Assembly (NCBI RefSeq): GCF_031844685.1
Contig: NZ_CP134605.1
Location: forward strand, 4,957,001 to 5,021,000
DNA from: Streptomyces sp. ITFR-21
GTDB lineage: Bacteria > Actinomycetota > Actinomycetes > Streptomycetales > Streptomycetaceae
Direction of reading: 5' to 3'
Length of the DNA: 64,000 nucleotides
This document shows, one piece after another, positions 43,201-51,256 of the stretch. How positions within the stretch are numbered: position 1 is the first letter of the stretch; every line of letters starts with the position of its first letter. The notes below the pieces were generated by a model. The model had not been told where the DNA came from, made no database searches, and was given only the letters and a program-made list of their open reading frames with translations. Position numbers and translations under genes: made by a program.

Positions 43201-45077
43201 AGGTCGGCGGCGTCTACAACCTGGGGACGAAGGACGACCCCGACTACCTGTTCAGCGGCAGTCACTGGGTCGTCGGCGACCTTGAGGACTCCTTCACGAT
43301 CTGGCTGCCGATGACCATCGACGATGACGCGGACGGCCCCGGCGCCCAGGTGGCTGACCGACTGGTCACCGTCGACGGACGGGGCGACCAGGGCAATGCC
43401 GCGACATCGAGCTTCCCGGTGTACAAGCCCGACAAGGGCCTCGTCACCGTCAAGTACAGCGGCAAGGTGTTCATCACGCTCGACGGGGACGGCAAGGGCT
43501 CGGTCACGACGGATCCGACCGAGGAGAACATCAGGTTCGCCGTACCGGACACGTACACCGACCTGGGGACGCCTGAGTTCAAGGCCAATCCCGACAACCA
43601 CACGCCGCGGGTGATCGACTACCAGCGGGAGCAGAATCTCGATTCGAAGCAGTGCGACATCCCCAATACCAACGGCTGGCAGACCTGCAATGACGGCGTC
43701 TCCGGCGAAGGCAAGGCCGACGCGGCAACGTGGACCAATGGGGCCGGCTATCTGCTCGGCACCGACGGTCAACCCCTCAAGGACGCGAATGGCAACCTCA
43801 TCCGCGATCCCAGCCAGGTGGCCGACCAGTCGCTGATCAAGCGGACCTCGCTGGCGGAAGCGGGCATCATCCGCAACTACAGCATCAAGACCGCTTTCGA
43901 CGGCAAAAACTGGGATCTGGACAACTACGACGGCAACGAAGAGCTCTACCAGGGTACGGGCAACGACTTCTTCATCACCCTCGACCTGGGGCAGGAGCGT
44001 GATCTGAGTACGATCGGCCTGTCGTTCAAGTCCGTGGGCGGTTCCGACAACGCGCACCGCTACGGCGTCTACGCAACGAACGACGTGGACGCTGACGGCA
44101 ACCCTGCCAACTGGCGCATCATCGTCAACAACAAGCAGAACAACGTCCCCGGCTTCCAGGCGCACAACGTGGACGGCGACACGTACCGCTACGTCAAATA
44201 CGTGAACGTCGACAACGTGGACATGTCGCACGGCAAGACCGGCCAGGCATGGTCGCGCGGCCTCTATGACATGACCGTCAGCGCCAGGAAGCTGATCCCG
44301 CTCGAGGTCACGGCTCTCAAGTCCGCTGTCGCGCAGGGCACCACGCTCTCGCAGATGACGGACACGTTCACCGCCAAGAGCCTCAAGGCGCTCAACGGAA
44401 AGCTCACGGTGGCGCAGAGCCTGCTCGACGAGCTCCAGCGCGAAGGCACCGCGACGAAGCACACCCAAGCCGAAGTCGACACGGCGACCACCCAGCTCAC
44501 CAAGGCGATCAGGAACCTGAAAACGGTGGGCTCGACGGCGTCGGTGGACTTCACGGCGCTCGCGAAGGCGGTCGACGACGGTCAGGCCAGACTGGACCAG
44601 TCCGCGAATTACACACCCGCGTCGGTCAAGGTTCTGCAGAAGGCCGTCAACCAGGGCAAGAATGTCCTCGCCCAGGTCGACGACCCGGCCCTCAAGCAGG
44701 CCAAGGTCGACAAGGCCACTGCCAAGATCAACGACGCGATCGCGCGCCTCGAACTTGCGACGACCGGACCGGCGATCAAGAAGGTGTCTGTCGCGGACGG
44801 GGCCAAGGTGAAGGGCAAGCAGACCTTCACGGTGACGCTCGGCGGCGACGCGAAGGACGTGTCCTACACATACATCGAGCTCAACAAAGGCCCGTCGCAC
44901 GTGTGGATCACGGACAACACCAAAGCGCCGGGCAGCAGCAACAGTGGCCTCAAACCGAAACTCGTGATCGACACCAGAACGCTCCCGAACGGGACGTACG
45001 GACTGAAGATCGATGCCGTTGGAACCAATGGCAAAACGACCGAGAAAAATGTCTCCTTCACAATCGCCAACAGGTGA
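40221..45077 (+). CDS. Very large secreted GH43-like multidomain protein with FIVAR helices
   Basis: This 1618-residue secreted protein starts at TTG 40221 (AAAGGA seven bases upstream) with a long signal peptide ending near AHA. An N-terminal GH43-like propeller part (VKVGDTYYTAGSSAI, SNMVLYGGKDW, GKFVVWVHWEEN) seems interrupted by a large insertion. It resumes near residue 910 (HREAPQFVRGPHGTYLYLMT, SGWYKNQAQYQ). The insertion has CBM-like beta domains, a cadherin-like segment (TLTYKVSVPDLT) and chitobiase-type YYTMDNSTP. Later come an F5/8-C-like domain (FFITLDLGQERDLSTIGLSF), two FIVAR-type helical repeats (LKSAVAQGTTLSQM, LAKAVDDGQARLDQ) and an Ig-like C-terminus. No LPXTG or SLH anchor is seen. 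It probably acts on galactan or arabinogalactan side chains, by analogy with GH43 exo-galactanases. Confidence 0.82.
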   Translation: MSHQSIRGRRSRTLFVRPGVAAIACLAMSVPLVGLAQASAHADSTPAQTFVVDNSTGETQDGTPMSAPGVKVGDTYYTAGSSAIAASAGGSSNMVLYGGKDWMHKQPVHDSDGNEIVIAGPDAHFKDPNTGDEIYPFANAKSERVAFSQTPNGKFVVWVHWEENSNYYASETIGLIADKVTGPYTVYQNHQRPGASTVDANGGHEVKSLGESVLAAADLNTDDPDAFGDRVGRLIGDPYSIGADGTRLEKPAQASYPEAMNLYNTSNSGSPEVNGSSVNPVRWETRAGWNLSGDTAFGTSATGGNGWTYNFSDLKDTLRLKARAVRMTDWDTSAWTAAQAKKDPNGGSGGLSTSSYVRRYPAVKTGDPATEGKYAAGVDGSAYVGGTTDGVDAVVYPQDAPAGGGSAGLTFTPCAGDQKLSFAVSFQEGTSGRLVCDGNSTDASRWSTYNQSNASATFEFAQGYVEGGKATVKFSEQAPDGILVEGRTPSGEWKRIGTTSVGRTLGTYDVTLDPSIAFDQARVTVQGQWMKANEITFSGYTTVGRVSVDGITYGGDATKVPGFDPATLTYKVSVPDLTAIGEVKAVNPQGTATVDQPTDANNHVAAITVKSADGSVVKTYTVTFAQSDSSAVGAYDPDVKDNIFPEVGEIDASKTMGTVVSVDTDKPSDGSDLTKPAAPLISPQLKENDHDGVLVLRGNSDPQKADAIYATNTSPATYDSTIWLTNDGSDPTDPNNPNRIAYNTRWNPYPIVVTQGNTGSSLVDGEFTIRAAAQTGSEGTGDLKYSDVVSQSFRYAKQGTSEYGSVPIFQPVSTHPAGSYHSAAGYQEIKVFEPTYGTEVYYTMDNSTPAPARYGQNIGYGSRDYSIINDTVESGGDGKAYFVTAADDQYMRVWQLNDNMTAVVSDKEYDLDVGKHREAPQFVRGPHGTYLYLMTSGQSGWYKNQAQYQRTTGRFISGGFDASAYPRDKYGYRDGSGAWTNLQPFADGTTYNSQVGGVYNLGTKDDPDYLFSGSHWVVGDLEDSFTIWLPMTIDDDADGPGAQVADRLVTVDGRGDQGNAATSSFPVYKPDKGLVTVKYSGKVFITLDGDGKGSVTTDPTEENIRFAVPDTYTDLGTPEFKANPDNHTPRVIDYQREQNLDSKQCDIPNTNGWQTCNDGVSGEGKADAATWTNGAGYLLGTDGQPLKDANGNLIRDPSQVADQSLIKRTSLAEAGIIRNYSIKTAFDGKNWDLDNYDGNEELYQGTGNDFFITLDLGQERDLSTIGLSFKSVGGSDNAHRYGVYATNDVDADGNPANWRIIVNNKQNNVPGFQAHNVDGDTYRYVKYVNVDNVDMSHGKTGQAWSRGLYDMTVSARKLIPLEVTALKSAVAQGTTLSQMTDTFTAKSLKALNGKLTVAQSLLDELQREGTATKHTQAEVDTATTQLTKAIRNLKTVGSTASVDFTALAKAVDDGQARLDQSANYTPASVKVLQKAVNQGKNVLAQVDDPALKQAKVDKATAKINDAIARLELATTGPAIKKVSVADGAKVKGKQTFTVTLGGDAKDVSYTYIELNKGPSHVWITDNTKAPGSSNSGLKPKLVIDTRTLPNGTYGLKIDAVGTNGKTTEKNVSFTIANR

Positions 45078-45313
45078 GCACCAGTCGTCGCGCCGGCGGC
45101 GTCGTCGACGAAGTCCGGCCCGTCCGCGAAGATGACCCCGTGAAGGTCACCGGATCGGGTGGAATCCGGGCCGGCACGACTCGGGTGACCGACGGCAAGA
45201 CCCTGGACGGGTCGGCACAACGTACGTCGGACGCGTTCGACACGCTGACGGACACGGTGAAGGTCAAGGCGGCCAAGGCGTCGCCGAAGAGCACGGTCCT
45301 CATGGTGAAGTAG
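45062..45313 (+). pseudogene. 3' remnant of a secreted enzyme or repeat protein
   Basis: A frame overlapping the end of the large gene encodes VKVTGSGGIRAGTTRVTDGK and ends TDTVKVKAAKASPKSTVLMV. This looks like the beta-rich C-terminal tail of a secreted hydrolase, in a different frame from the preceding gene. It may be that gene's former C-terminus displaced by a frameshift, or the remnant of another gene. Confidence 0.4.
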
Positions 45314-45334
45314 CCGCCCGGACCGGAGACGGAC

Positions 45335-45372
45335 GAAGCCCGCCCGAGGCACTGCCTCGGGCGGGCTTTTCC
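45335..45372 (+). terminator. Strong intrinsic terminator
   Basis: AAGCCCGCCCGAGGCA pairs with TGCCTCGGGCGGGCTT over 16 bp with a tiny loop and is followed by TTTTCC. This classical terminator closes the GH43 region. Confidence 0.9.
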
Positions 45373-45399
45373 ACGATCGAACAGGGTGGCCAGGGTGTG

Positions 45400-45859
45400 T
45401 CAATCAACGGCCCTGTCGCAGAGCGCGTTGGAGATCGGCTTAGGGAACTTGTCGTAGGGTTTTCTTGCCCGCGTCGAAGCCGCCGGTGGTCTTCGGGACG
45501 CTGTCGGCGGCACGGACCGGCTGGGAGTCGACCAGCCCGGTGGTCGGCTCGGGGCTGCGGCCCCCGGCCGGACGGACCCTGACGCGCAGCGCGTCATGGA
45601 CCCGGTTCACGGTGCCGTCGTCGTGCCACCAGGTGAAGTACCAGTAGACCGTCTGCCAGGGCGGGAAGTCGTTGGGGAGGTAGCGCCACTGGCAGCCGGT
45701 CCTGGCCACGTACAAGACCGCGTCCACGATCCGCCGACGCGGGTGCTTCTCCCGCCGCCCGCCCTTGACACCCGTCCGTGGCGAAGGCGGCAACGGCTCG
45801 ACGGGAGCCCGCTGTTCATCGGTCAGATCGGACGGGTAACCCCGCCTCGCACCACTCAC
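45400..45859 (-). pseudogene. IS5-family transposase, internally deleted
   Basis: The 139-residue frame starts GYPSDLTDEQ and continues with RIVDAVLYVARTGCQWRYLP, FPPWQTVYWYF and the first catalytic Asp in GLVDSQPVRAADSV, then GFDAGKK. At that point the family normally continues NGRKRHIxVDT; here about 120 residues are missing and the frame ends in PKPISNALCDRAVD. The second Asp and the Glu are lost, so it is inactive. It lies between the terminator and the monooxygenase operon end. Confidence 0.85.
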
Positions 45860-45901
45860 ACCCTGCCCAACGACCCACCCGAACAGCCGACACGGCAGAT
45901 C

Positions 45902-47335
45902 TCAAACGCGCTCTTTGGGACGGGCCGGAAGCCCGTAGCGGTCACGCAGAGTGGTGCCGGGGTAGTCGTCGGGGCGCAGGCCGCGCCGACGCAGTTCGGG
46001 AACCACCAAGTCGAAGAAGTTCTCGGCGCCTCCCTGCAGCATCTGCAACCCGACGTTGAACCCGTCAACGACGCCCGCGCGGACCCATTCCTCCAGGAAG
46101 TCCGCGACGTCGGCTCCGTCGCCAGTGACGGTCAACGCGCCCACACCGCCCTGGAGCCGGCCGACGAGTTCCCGGATCGTCGCGGGGCGCTCCCGGGCGA
46201 TCAGTTCGTGCAGCAGCTGTAGGTGTGTCTGTATCGCATTGGTGGATGTGGCCTCCGGTAGCAGTGGCACCGGCGCGTCGAGCGGCAGCCGGGCCAGATC
46301 GACACCGATCAGACCGCCCACGTGCTGGAGCACCCGCCGTGGATCGTTGAGCTCTTCCAGCCGGGCTGCCGTGTCCTCTGCTTCCCGCCGGGTGGGCGCC
46401 ACGAGGACGCGGATGCCCATGACGACCTTGATCGAGTCCGGATCGCGACCGTAGGCGACCACGCGGGATTTGAGGTCGTCGTAGAGTTCCCTGGCGTCCT
46501 GGACGGTCTGGCTGATCGTGTAGACGACATCGGCGTGCTGAGCGGCCAGGTCGCGCCCCGGCTCCGAGCCGCCGGCCTGCACCAGCAGGGGACGGCCCTG
46601 GGGCGAACGCGGGCTGTTGAGCGGCCCGGCCACCCGGAAGACGTCGCCATGGTGGTCGATCGGGTGCACCTTGGCCGGATCGACGTAGATCCCCGTGGAG
46701 CGGTCGGCAACGACGGCGTCCGGGTCCCAGCTCTCCCACAGTTTGCAGGCGACTGTCACGAACTCCACGGCCCGCCGGTATCGTTCATCGTGTTCCGGGT
46801 GCTCGGCGAGGCCGAAGTTGGCTGCCGCACCGCCTCCGCCGGTAGTCACGATGTTCCACCCGACCCGGCCGTTGCTGATCCAGTCCAGTGAGGACATCTG
46901 CCGGGCCAGGTTGTACGGCTCGTTGTAGGTGGTGGACATGGTGGCGATCAGGCCGAGCCGTGTGGTGGACGCCGCCAGCGCGCCCAGGAGGCTCACCGGC
47001 TCGAAGACCGGTGGTGGTGCGCCCGCGCCGCTCCGCGCCGAATAGTTGAGACCGTCGGCGAAGAACAGTGCGTCGATGCCGGCGGCTTCGGCCCGCCCTG
47101 CGAGCGCTCGCAGGGCGCCGAAGTCGTTGACCGCGCTGAGATCGGTGTCGGGGCTCCGCCAGGCTCCGTCGTGCGAGCCCGCGCTCTTCACGTTGATGTT
47201 GAGGTTGATGTGGCGGGCGCGGCCCGACGTGCATCCCGGCTGCGGCCTGCGCCCGCTGGGCGCCGGCGTGCCCGCGGCAGCGGACGGTGTGGCGGCGGTG
47301 GGCGTGTTGTCGCCGACGGGCGTTTCTGTGGTCAC
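45902..47335 (-). CDS. NtaA/SnaA/DszA-family FMN-dependent monooxygenase
   Basis: This 477-residue luciferase-like protein belongs to the two-component flavin monooxygenases that use FMNH2 from a partner reductase. Motifs are HINLNINVKSAGSHDGAWR, GIDALFFADGLNYSARSG, ISNGRVGWNIVTTGGGGAAA, the substrate/flavin region VDHHGDxF-like IDHHGDVFRVAGPLNSPRSP, and LLVQAGGSEPGRDLAAQHAD. GTG at 47333-47335 overlaps the binding-protein stop (GTGA), so it is the last gene of the import operon. Family members oxidise nitrilotriacetate/EDTA, streptogramin precursors or dibenzothiophene; co-transcription with a chelate-type importer suggests an imported organic ligand. No flavin reductase gene is nearby. Confidence 0.9.
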   Translation of the reverse strand: MTTETPVGDNTPTAATPSAAAGTPAPSGRRPQPGCTSGRARHINLNINVKSAGSHDGAWRSPDTDLSAVNDFGALRALAGRAEAAGIDALFFADGLNYSARSGAGAPPPVFEPVSLLGALAASTTRLGLIATMSTTYNEPYNLARQMSSLDWISNGRVGWNIVTTGGGGAAANFGLAEHPEHDERYRRAVEFVTVACKLWESWDPDAVVADRSTGIYVDPAKVHPIDHHGDVFRVAGPLNSPRSPQGRPLLVQAGGSEPGRDLAAQHADVVYTISQTVQDARELYDDLKSRVVAYGRDPDSIKVVMGIRVLVAPTRREAEDTAARLEELNDPRRVLQHVGGLIGVDLARLPLDAPVPLLPEATSTNAIQTHLQLLHELIARERPATIRELVGRLQGGVGALTVTGDGADVADFLEEWVRAGVVDGFNVGLQMLQGGAENFFDLVVPELRRRGLRPDDYPGTTLRDRYGLPARPKERV

Positions 47336-48441
47336 GAGCCGGCCTTCACGATGAACCGCGCGGAGTCGTCGAAGTCCGCGCCGGTGAAGGCGTCCCACTG
47401 TTTGACGTAGGTGGCCGGGTCGATGTCCTTGAAGGCGTCGGGGTGCGTCCATTTCGCCCAGTACAGCAACTCGAAATTGCGGCCGGCGAGTTCGACGAGC
47501 GCGGCGTTGTAGACGTACACCTCGTTGTTCTTCACAGCCGGCAGGGCGGACCAGCCGGTGCGCGATCGCAGGCCCTTGAGCACCTTCTGCAGGTCGGCCG
47601 CGCCGGCTCCGGTGTAGGTGTTGCTCGCCTCGCGGAAGACGAACTGCGGACGCGCCTTGATGATGTCGACCGGATCGACGGTGATGGACAGCCCCGACCC
47701 CCCGGCCCCGGTGCGGCTGGCGAAAACATTGCGGGCGGCGACGTCGTTGAGCACCTCGGTTTTGGGACTGCCCTTGCCCGCCGTCGCGTTGGGCGCCGAG
47801 TCCTCGTAGTACACGGTCGCCGGCGTGAGGCCCTTGACCCGTTCACTGACGAGGCCCTTGATGCCGTCGGTGAACTTGACGACCGCCGCCGCCTTCGTCT
47901 GCGCGCCGAAGAGCTTGCCGAGCAGCGCGACGTTCTCGTTCCACAGGCCCGCGTCGTAGGCGGTGACCACCAGGACCGGGATCTTGAAGGCCTTGAGGTG
48001 GTCGGCGGCACCCTGCCAGTCCTCGCTACTGGGGATGATCACGACGTCGGGCCGCAGTTCGGCTACCTTCTCGTAGTTCACCTCCGAGTAGTCGGGGCCG
48101 ACGCTGTCAGACTTCTTGAAGCCGCCGTAGGCCACCCGGTCCAAGGTGGTGTCGTCCACTCCGACGATGGTCTTGCGCAGACCCAGCGCGAGCAGGAGTT
48201 CCGCGTTGTAGCTGTTGTACGACACCACGCGCCGCGCGGTGTGCGCGAAGGTCACGGTGCGTCCGGCGTTGTCCTTGACGGTGATGCTGCCCGCCGAAGC
48301 GGTGGTCGCGGCTCCGTGGCCTGCGGTGTCGTTGTCCGTACTCGGCGACGAGCAGGCGGTGAGGGCGACGGCGAGCGCGCCGAGCAAAGTGGCCCAGGCG
48401 CCAGTGCGCCGTTGAGCGGGGTGCGGGCGGCTGTTCTTCAT
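47332..48441 (-). CDS. Metallophore/cobalamin-type ABC transporter binding lipoprotein
   Basis: This 369-residue lipoprotein has lipobox LTAC in its signal peptide and a periplasmic-binding fold of the FecB/BtuF class: ITVKDNAGRTVTFAHTARRV, SYNAELLLALGLRKTIVGVD, ELRPDVVIIPSSEDWQG, IPVLVVTAY. The single long helix between lobes and the DxxGRxV start are typical of class III binding proteins for iron-siderophore, heme or cobalamin. ATG at 48439-48441 has AGGAA upstream. It sits between the ATPase and the monooxygenase gene. Confidence 0.88.
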   Translation of the reverse strand: MKNSRPHPAQRRTGAWATLLGALAVALTACSSPSTDNDTAGHGAATTASAGSITVKDNAGRTVTFAHTARRVVSYNSYNAELLLALGLRKTIVGVDDTTLDRVAYGGFKKSDSVGPDYSEVNYEKVAELRPDVVIIPSSEDWQGAADHLKAFKIPVLVVTAYDAGLWNENVALLGKLFGAQTKAAAVVKFTDGIKGLVSERVKGLTPATVYYEDSAPNATAGKGSPKTEVLNDVAARNVFASRTGAGGSGLSITVDPVDIIKARPQFVFREASNTYTGAGAADLQKVLKGLRSRTGWSALPAVKNNEVYVYNAALVELAGRNFELLYWAKWTHPDAFKDIDPATYVKQWDAFTGADFDDSARFIVKAGS

Positions 48442-48636
48442 GGTGTTCCTCGCTTCGGTGATGGTGCGTAGGGCGCATGCGGTGCGTAGCGTGATCGGTA
48501 GGTGCGCATGCGGCCTGTGACGTGCTCGGTGTGTGACGTGTTCGGGCGGCGCGGACATGCCCGCGGCCCTGGCGGTGCTAGGCGGGGCGCGGACATCGGC
48601 TGCGGGTGGGGCAGCGCCCGGCGGTGTGAAAGGGGG

Positions 48637-49401
48637 TCATGGCGTGACACGGATCTCGACCGACCGCGCGGTGACGGTCACGTCGGCCACGACGCCGTAG
48701 ACCTCCTCGATGACGGCTGCGGTCAGGATGTCGCGGGGAGAGCCGATGGAGTGCACCCGACCGTTGACGAGCAGGACGATCCGATCGCACAGGGCCGCCG
48801 CGTGGTTCAGGTCGTGAATGGCGACCAGCACGCCGACCCCGTCCTCTGACGCCAGCCGGCGCACCGTGCGCAGTGTCTCGATCTGGAACCTCAGGTCCAG
48901 CGCGCTGGTGGGCTCGTCCATCAGCAGCACGCCGGGCTTCTGTGCGATGGCCCGCGCGATGGCCACCCGTTGTGCCTGCCCGCCGGACAGCTCCGAGACC
49001 CGGCGTTCGGCCAGCTCGTCCAGACCCAACGACGCCAGGGCAGCGTCCACTCGGGCGAGGTCGGCGCTCGCCGGCCGCAGCAAGTAGTGCGGGGTCCTGC
49101 CGAGCATGACCGCTTCCCGGACCGACAGCTCGAAGGGCGTGACGGTCGCCTGCGGAACGTACGCGACCCTGCGCGCGTGCTCGCGCCGGGGAATCCGGGC
49201 GATGTCCACGCCATCGACCGCGACCCGGCCTTTCCCGGGCTTGAGTACCCGCGCGGCCAGCTTGGTGACGGTGGACTTGCCCGAACCGTTGGGGCCGAGA
49301 AGCCCGACCACCTCTCCGCCGGAGATGTCGAAGCTGATGTCGTGCAGGATCCGCTTGGCCTTGTAGGAGAAGTGGACCTCGTCAATGGCGAGGGTGGTCA
49401 T
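48637..49401 (-). CDS. Metallophore-type ABC transporter ATP-binding protein (FecE/BtuD type)
   Basis: This 254-residue ATPase has Walker A GPNGSGKST, Q-loop YVPQATVTPFELSVREAVML, signature LSGGQAQRVAIARA, Walker B VLLMDEPTSALD and H-loop IHDLN. The order and spacing fit FecE/FhuC/BtuD ATPases. It starts 7 bp after the permease stop, so both are in one operon. It energises the adjacent permease and binding protein. Confidence 0.93.
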   Translation of the reverse strand: MTTLAIDEVHFSYKAKRILHDISFDISGGEVVGLLGPNGSGKSTVTKLAARVLKPGKGRVAVDGVDIARIPRREHARRVAYVPQATVTPFELSVREAVMLGRTPHYLLRPASADLARVDAALASLGLDELAERRVSELSGGQAQRVAIARAIAQKPGVLLMDEPTSALDLRFQIETLRTVRRLASEDGVGVLVAIHDLNHAAALCDRIVLLVNGRVHSIGSPRDILTAAVIEEVYGVVADVTVTARSVEIRVTP

Positions 49402-49408
49402 GCCGTTG

Positions 49409-50593
49409 TCACCCCAGGTTCCGGTTGCGCTGGTTGAGCACCAGGTAGATGAACAGGGGAGCACCGATGATCGAGACGACGATGCCGACCGGGACCACGG
49501 TGGGAGAGAGCACGATCCGACCGATCGTGTCGGAGAACACCAGCAGGATCGCGCCGGTCAGCGCCGAGAACGGGATCAGCGCGCGGTGGTTGGACCCGAT
49601 CAGCAGCCGGGCGATGTGTGGACCGACCAGTCCGACGAACCCGATGACCCCCACGAAACTCACCACGATCGACGTCAGCAGCACCGACAACATGATCAGC
49701 AGCACCCGCGTCCTGGTGACGCTCACCCCGAGGCTCAGCGCCGTGTCGTCACCGAGGAAGGCGATCGCGTTGAGGTCCTTCGCCTTCACCATGAACAGCG
49801 GCAGGACCAGTACAAGGGCCCCGCCCACGATGACGGCCTGAGCCCAGGTCGCGTCGTTCACCGAGCCAAACGTCCACCGCACCATGGCCGCCAGCCGGTC
49901 CTCATCGGCGAAGTACTGCAGCCCGGAGGTCAGCGCGCTGAACAGCTGCGTCAGCGCGACGCCGAAGAGGATGAGGGTCACGACCGACATGCTGTGGAAG
50001 GAGGACAGCGACAGCACCACCGCGCTGCACAGCAGCGCCCCGAGCAGCGCCGCGGCCACGACGGGTACGGAGATGTGCCCGCCCTGGTTGTCGGACAGCA
50101 GGATCACCAGGGACGCCCCGAACGCCGCGGCCGGGGAGATGCCCAGCGTGTAGGGGCTGACCAGCGGATTGCGCAGCAGGCCTTGCATAACGACACCGGA
50201 GACCGACAGTGCCGCTCCCGCAACCAGGCCCAGGACGACCCGGGGTAGTCGCAGCCGCCAGACGATCTGGTAGGAGGGATCCGCCGCACGTCCGGGTGCG
50301 CGGGTCAGCCCCCACCACAGCGAGTCGGCCAGGTCGCCGAGACCGATCCCGGCGGAGCCGGCTACCACCGCCCAGGCGGCGACGGCCAGTGTGACAAGCG
50401 CTCCGGCGCCGATGATGAAGCCGGTTCTACCGAACCGGCGAGCGGCAGTAGAGGGGCTCCGCCCGCTCGAGCCCGCTTCCCCGATGGTGGGTCCGGCGGC
50501 CACGGTCGTGGGCCCGGTTCTGGTCTGGTTCACGGCCGGCCTGCCTGGTACGTCATGGCGCTTCCTGTCGCTTTTCATGGGCTTCGTGAGCAT
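49409..50593 (-). CDS. Metallophore-type ABC transporter permease (FecCD family)
   Basis: This permease of about 390 residues has around ten hydrophobic segments and classical FecCD signatures: LRLPRVVLGLVAGAALSVSG, QGLLRNPLVSPYTLGISPAA, FVGLVGPHIARLLIGSNHRA and LLVFSDTIGRIV. A polar 55-residue N-terminus precedes the first helix. The start is uncertain: ATG 50593 is given; GTG 50605 and ATG 50578 are in frame and none has a clear ribosome-binding site. It is the first gene of the four-gene operon. A single permease gene implies a homodimeric channel. Confidence 0.9.
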   Translation of the reverse strand: MLTKPMKSDRKRHDVPGRPAVNQTRTGPTTVAAGPTIGEAGSSGRSPSTAARRFGRTGFIIGAGALVTLAVAAWAVVAGSAGIGLGDLADSLWWGLTRAPGRAADPSYQIVWRLRLPRVVLGLVAGAALSVSGVVMQGLLRNPLVSPYTLGISPAAAFGASLVILLSDNQGGHISVPVVAAALLGALLCSAVVLSLSSFHSMSVVTLILFGVALTQLFSALTSGLQYFADEDRLAAMVRWTFGSVNDATWAQAVIVGGALVLVLPLFMVKAKDLNAIAFLGDDTALSLGVSVTRTRVLLIMLSVLLTSIVVSFVGVIGFVGLVGPHIARLLIGSNHRALIPFSALTGAILLVFSDTIGRIVLSPTVVPVGIVVSIIGAPLFIYLVLNQRNRNLG

Positions 50594-50605
50594 GTGGGCG
50601 TGCAC

Positions 50606-51104
50606 GTGTCCGGTCGTCGTTCCAGCGGTGTGTCCCGTCCTACGGTGACCGGGCGGCCGAAGTTGCGCACGGGTGAGGTGGGGGCGCGGGGCGCAGTCGA
50701 TAGGAGGGGTCCTGCCATGTGACCTGCACCGGACGCGACGGGAGGAGTCGATCCGCGCCGGGGCTTACGCCTGGGCGGGACACCGTGGTCCGGTGGGTGG
50801 GTCAACGACCCGGATGCGCGAGTAGAACCGCAGCCCGCGTTCCGGAGCCAGCCGCTGCCCACACCGCGACCCCGGCGCGGAGCACGGGCGGTCGCCGTTC
50901 GGACATACCGGGCCGCACCACTCGCGGAAGGCGGGGCGGCGGCGCGGCACGCCGCATATTCTCCCGGCTCATCACCGGCGAGCCGCCGCCTGTGCTCCGG
51001 TCAGCGCGCTCGCTCCGACCAGGAGGGCGCGCGCTACGGACAGAGCGCCGAACGAACGCGGCCGTAGTCCACGTGCCGCCGCTTGGCGAAGCAAGTCGGG
51101 TGAC
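50606..51104. other. Divergent intergenic region
   Basis: About 500 bp between the leftward importer operon and the rightward IclR gene show no coding motif. Promoters of both units must be here. The recognisable structure is the palindrome listed separately. Confidence 0.55.
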
Positions 51105-51131
51105 ACATTGTGGTTCTCATGGCCACAATGT
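51105..51131. promoter_or_regulatory. Perfect 9-bp palindrome, candidate IclR operator
   Basis: ACATTGTGG and CCACAATGT are exact inverted repeats separated by 9 bp, about 125 bp upstream of the IclR start, inside a local AT-rich patch. Half-site spacing and position fit an autoregulatory operator, possibly also controlling the divergent importer-monooxygenase operon. Confidence 0.65.
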
Positions 51132-51256
51132 AGAAGTAGAGATAAAGCCCGTCAAGAGCGGTCGGTTGAGTCACCATGTGAGAGCGGACACCCGTCGGGG
51201 GCCGCGGAGGCCGGGTGAGCGGACCAACCCGACGACCGGATTGAGTCAGGGAGCCG

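Noticed and set aside
41550..44900. A 1100-codon open frame antisense to the large GH43-like gene
   Set aside because: It has a valine/arginine/leucine-rich translation without motifs and arises from the GC-rich third positions of the sense gene, which has a signal peptide and domains.
45000..45077. Sortase signal at the end of the large secreted protein
   Set aside because: The C-terminus ends KNVSFTIANR, with no LPXTG, hydrophobic segment or basic tail.
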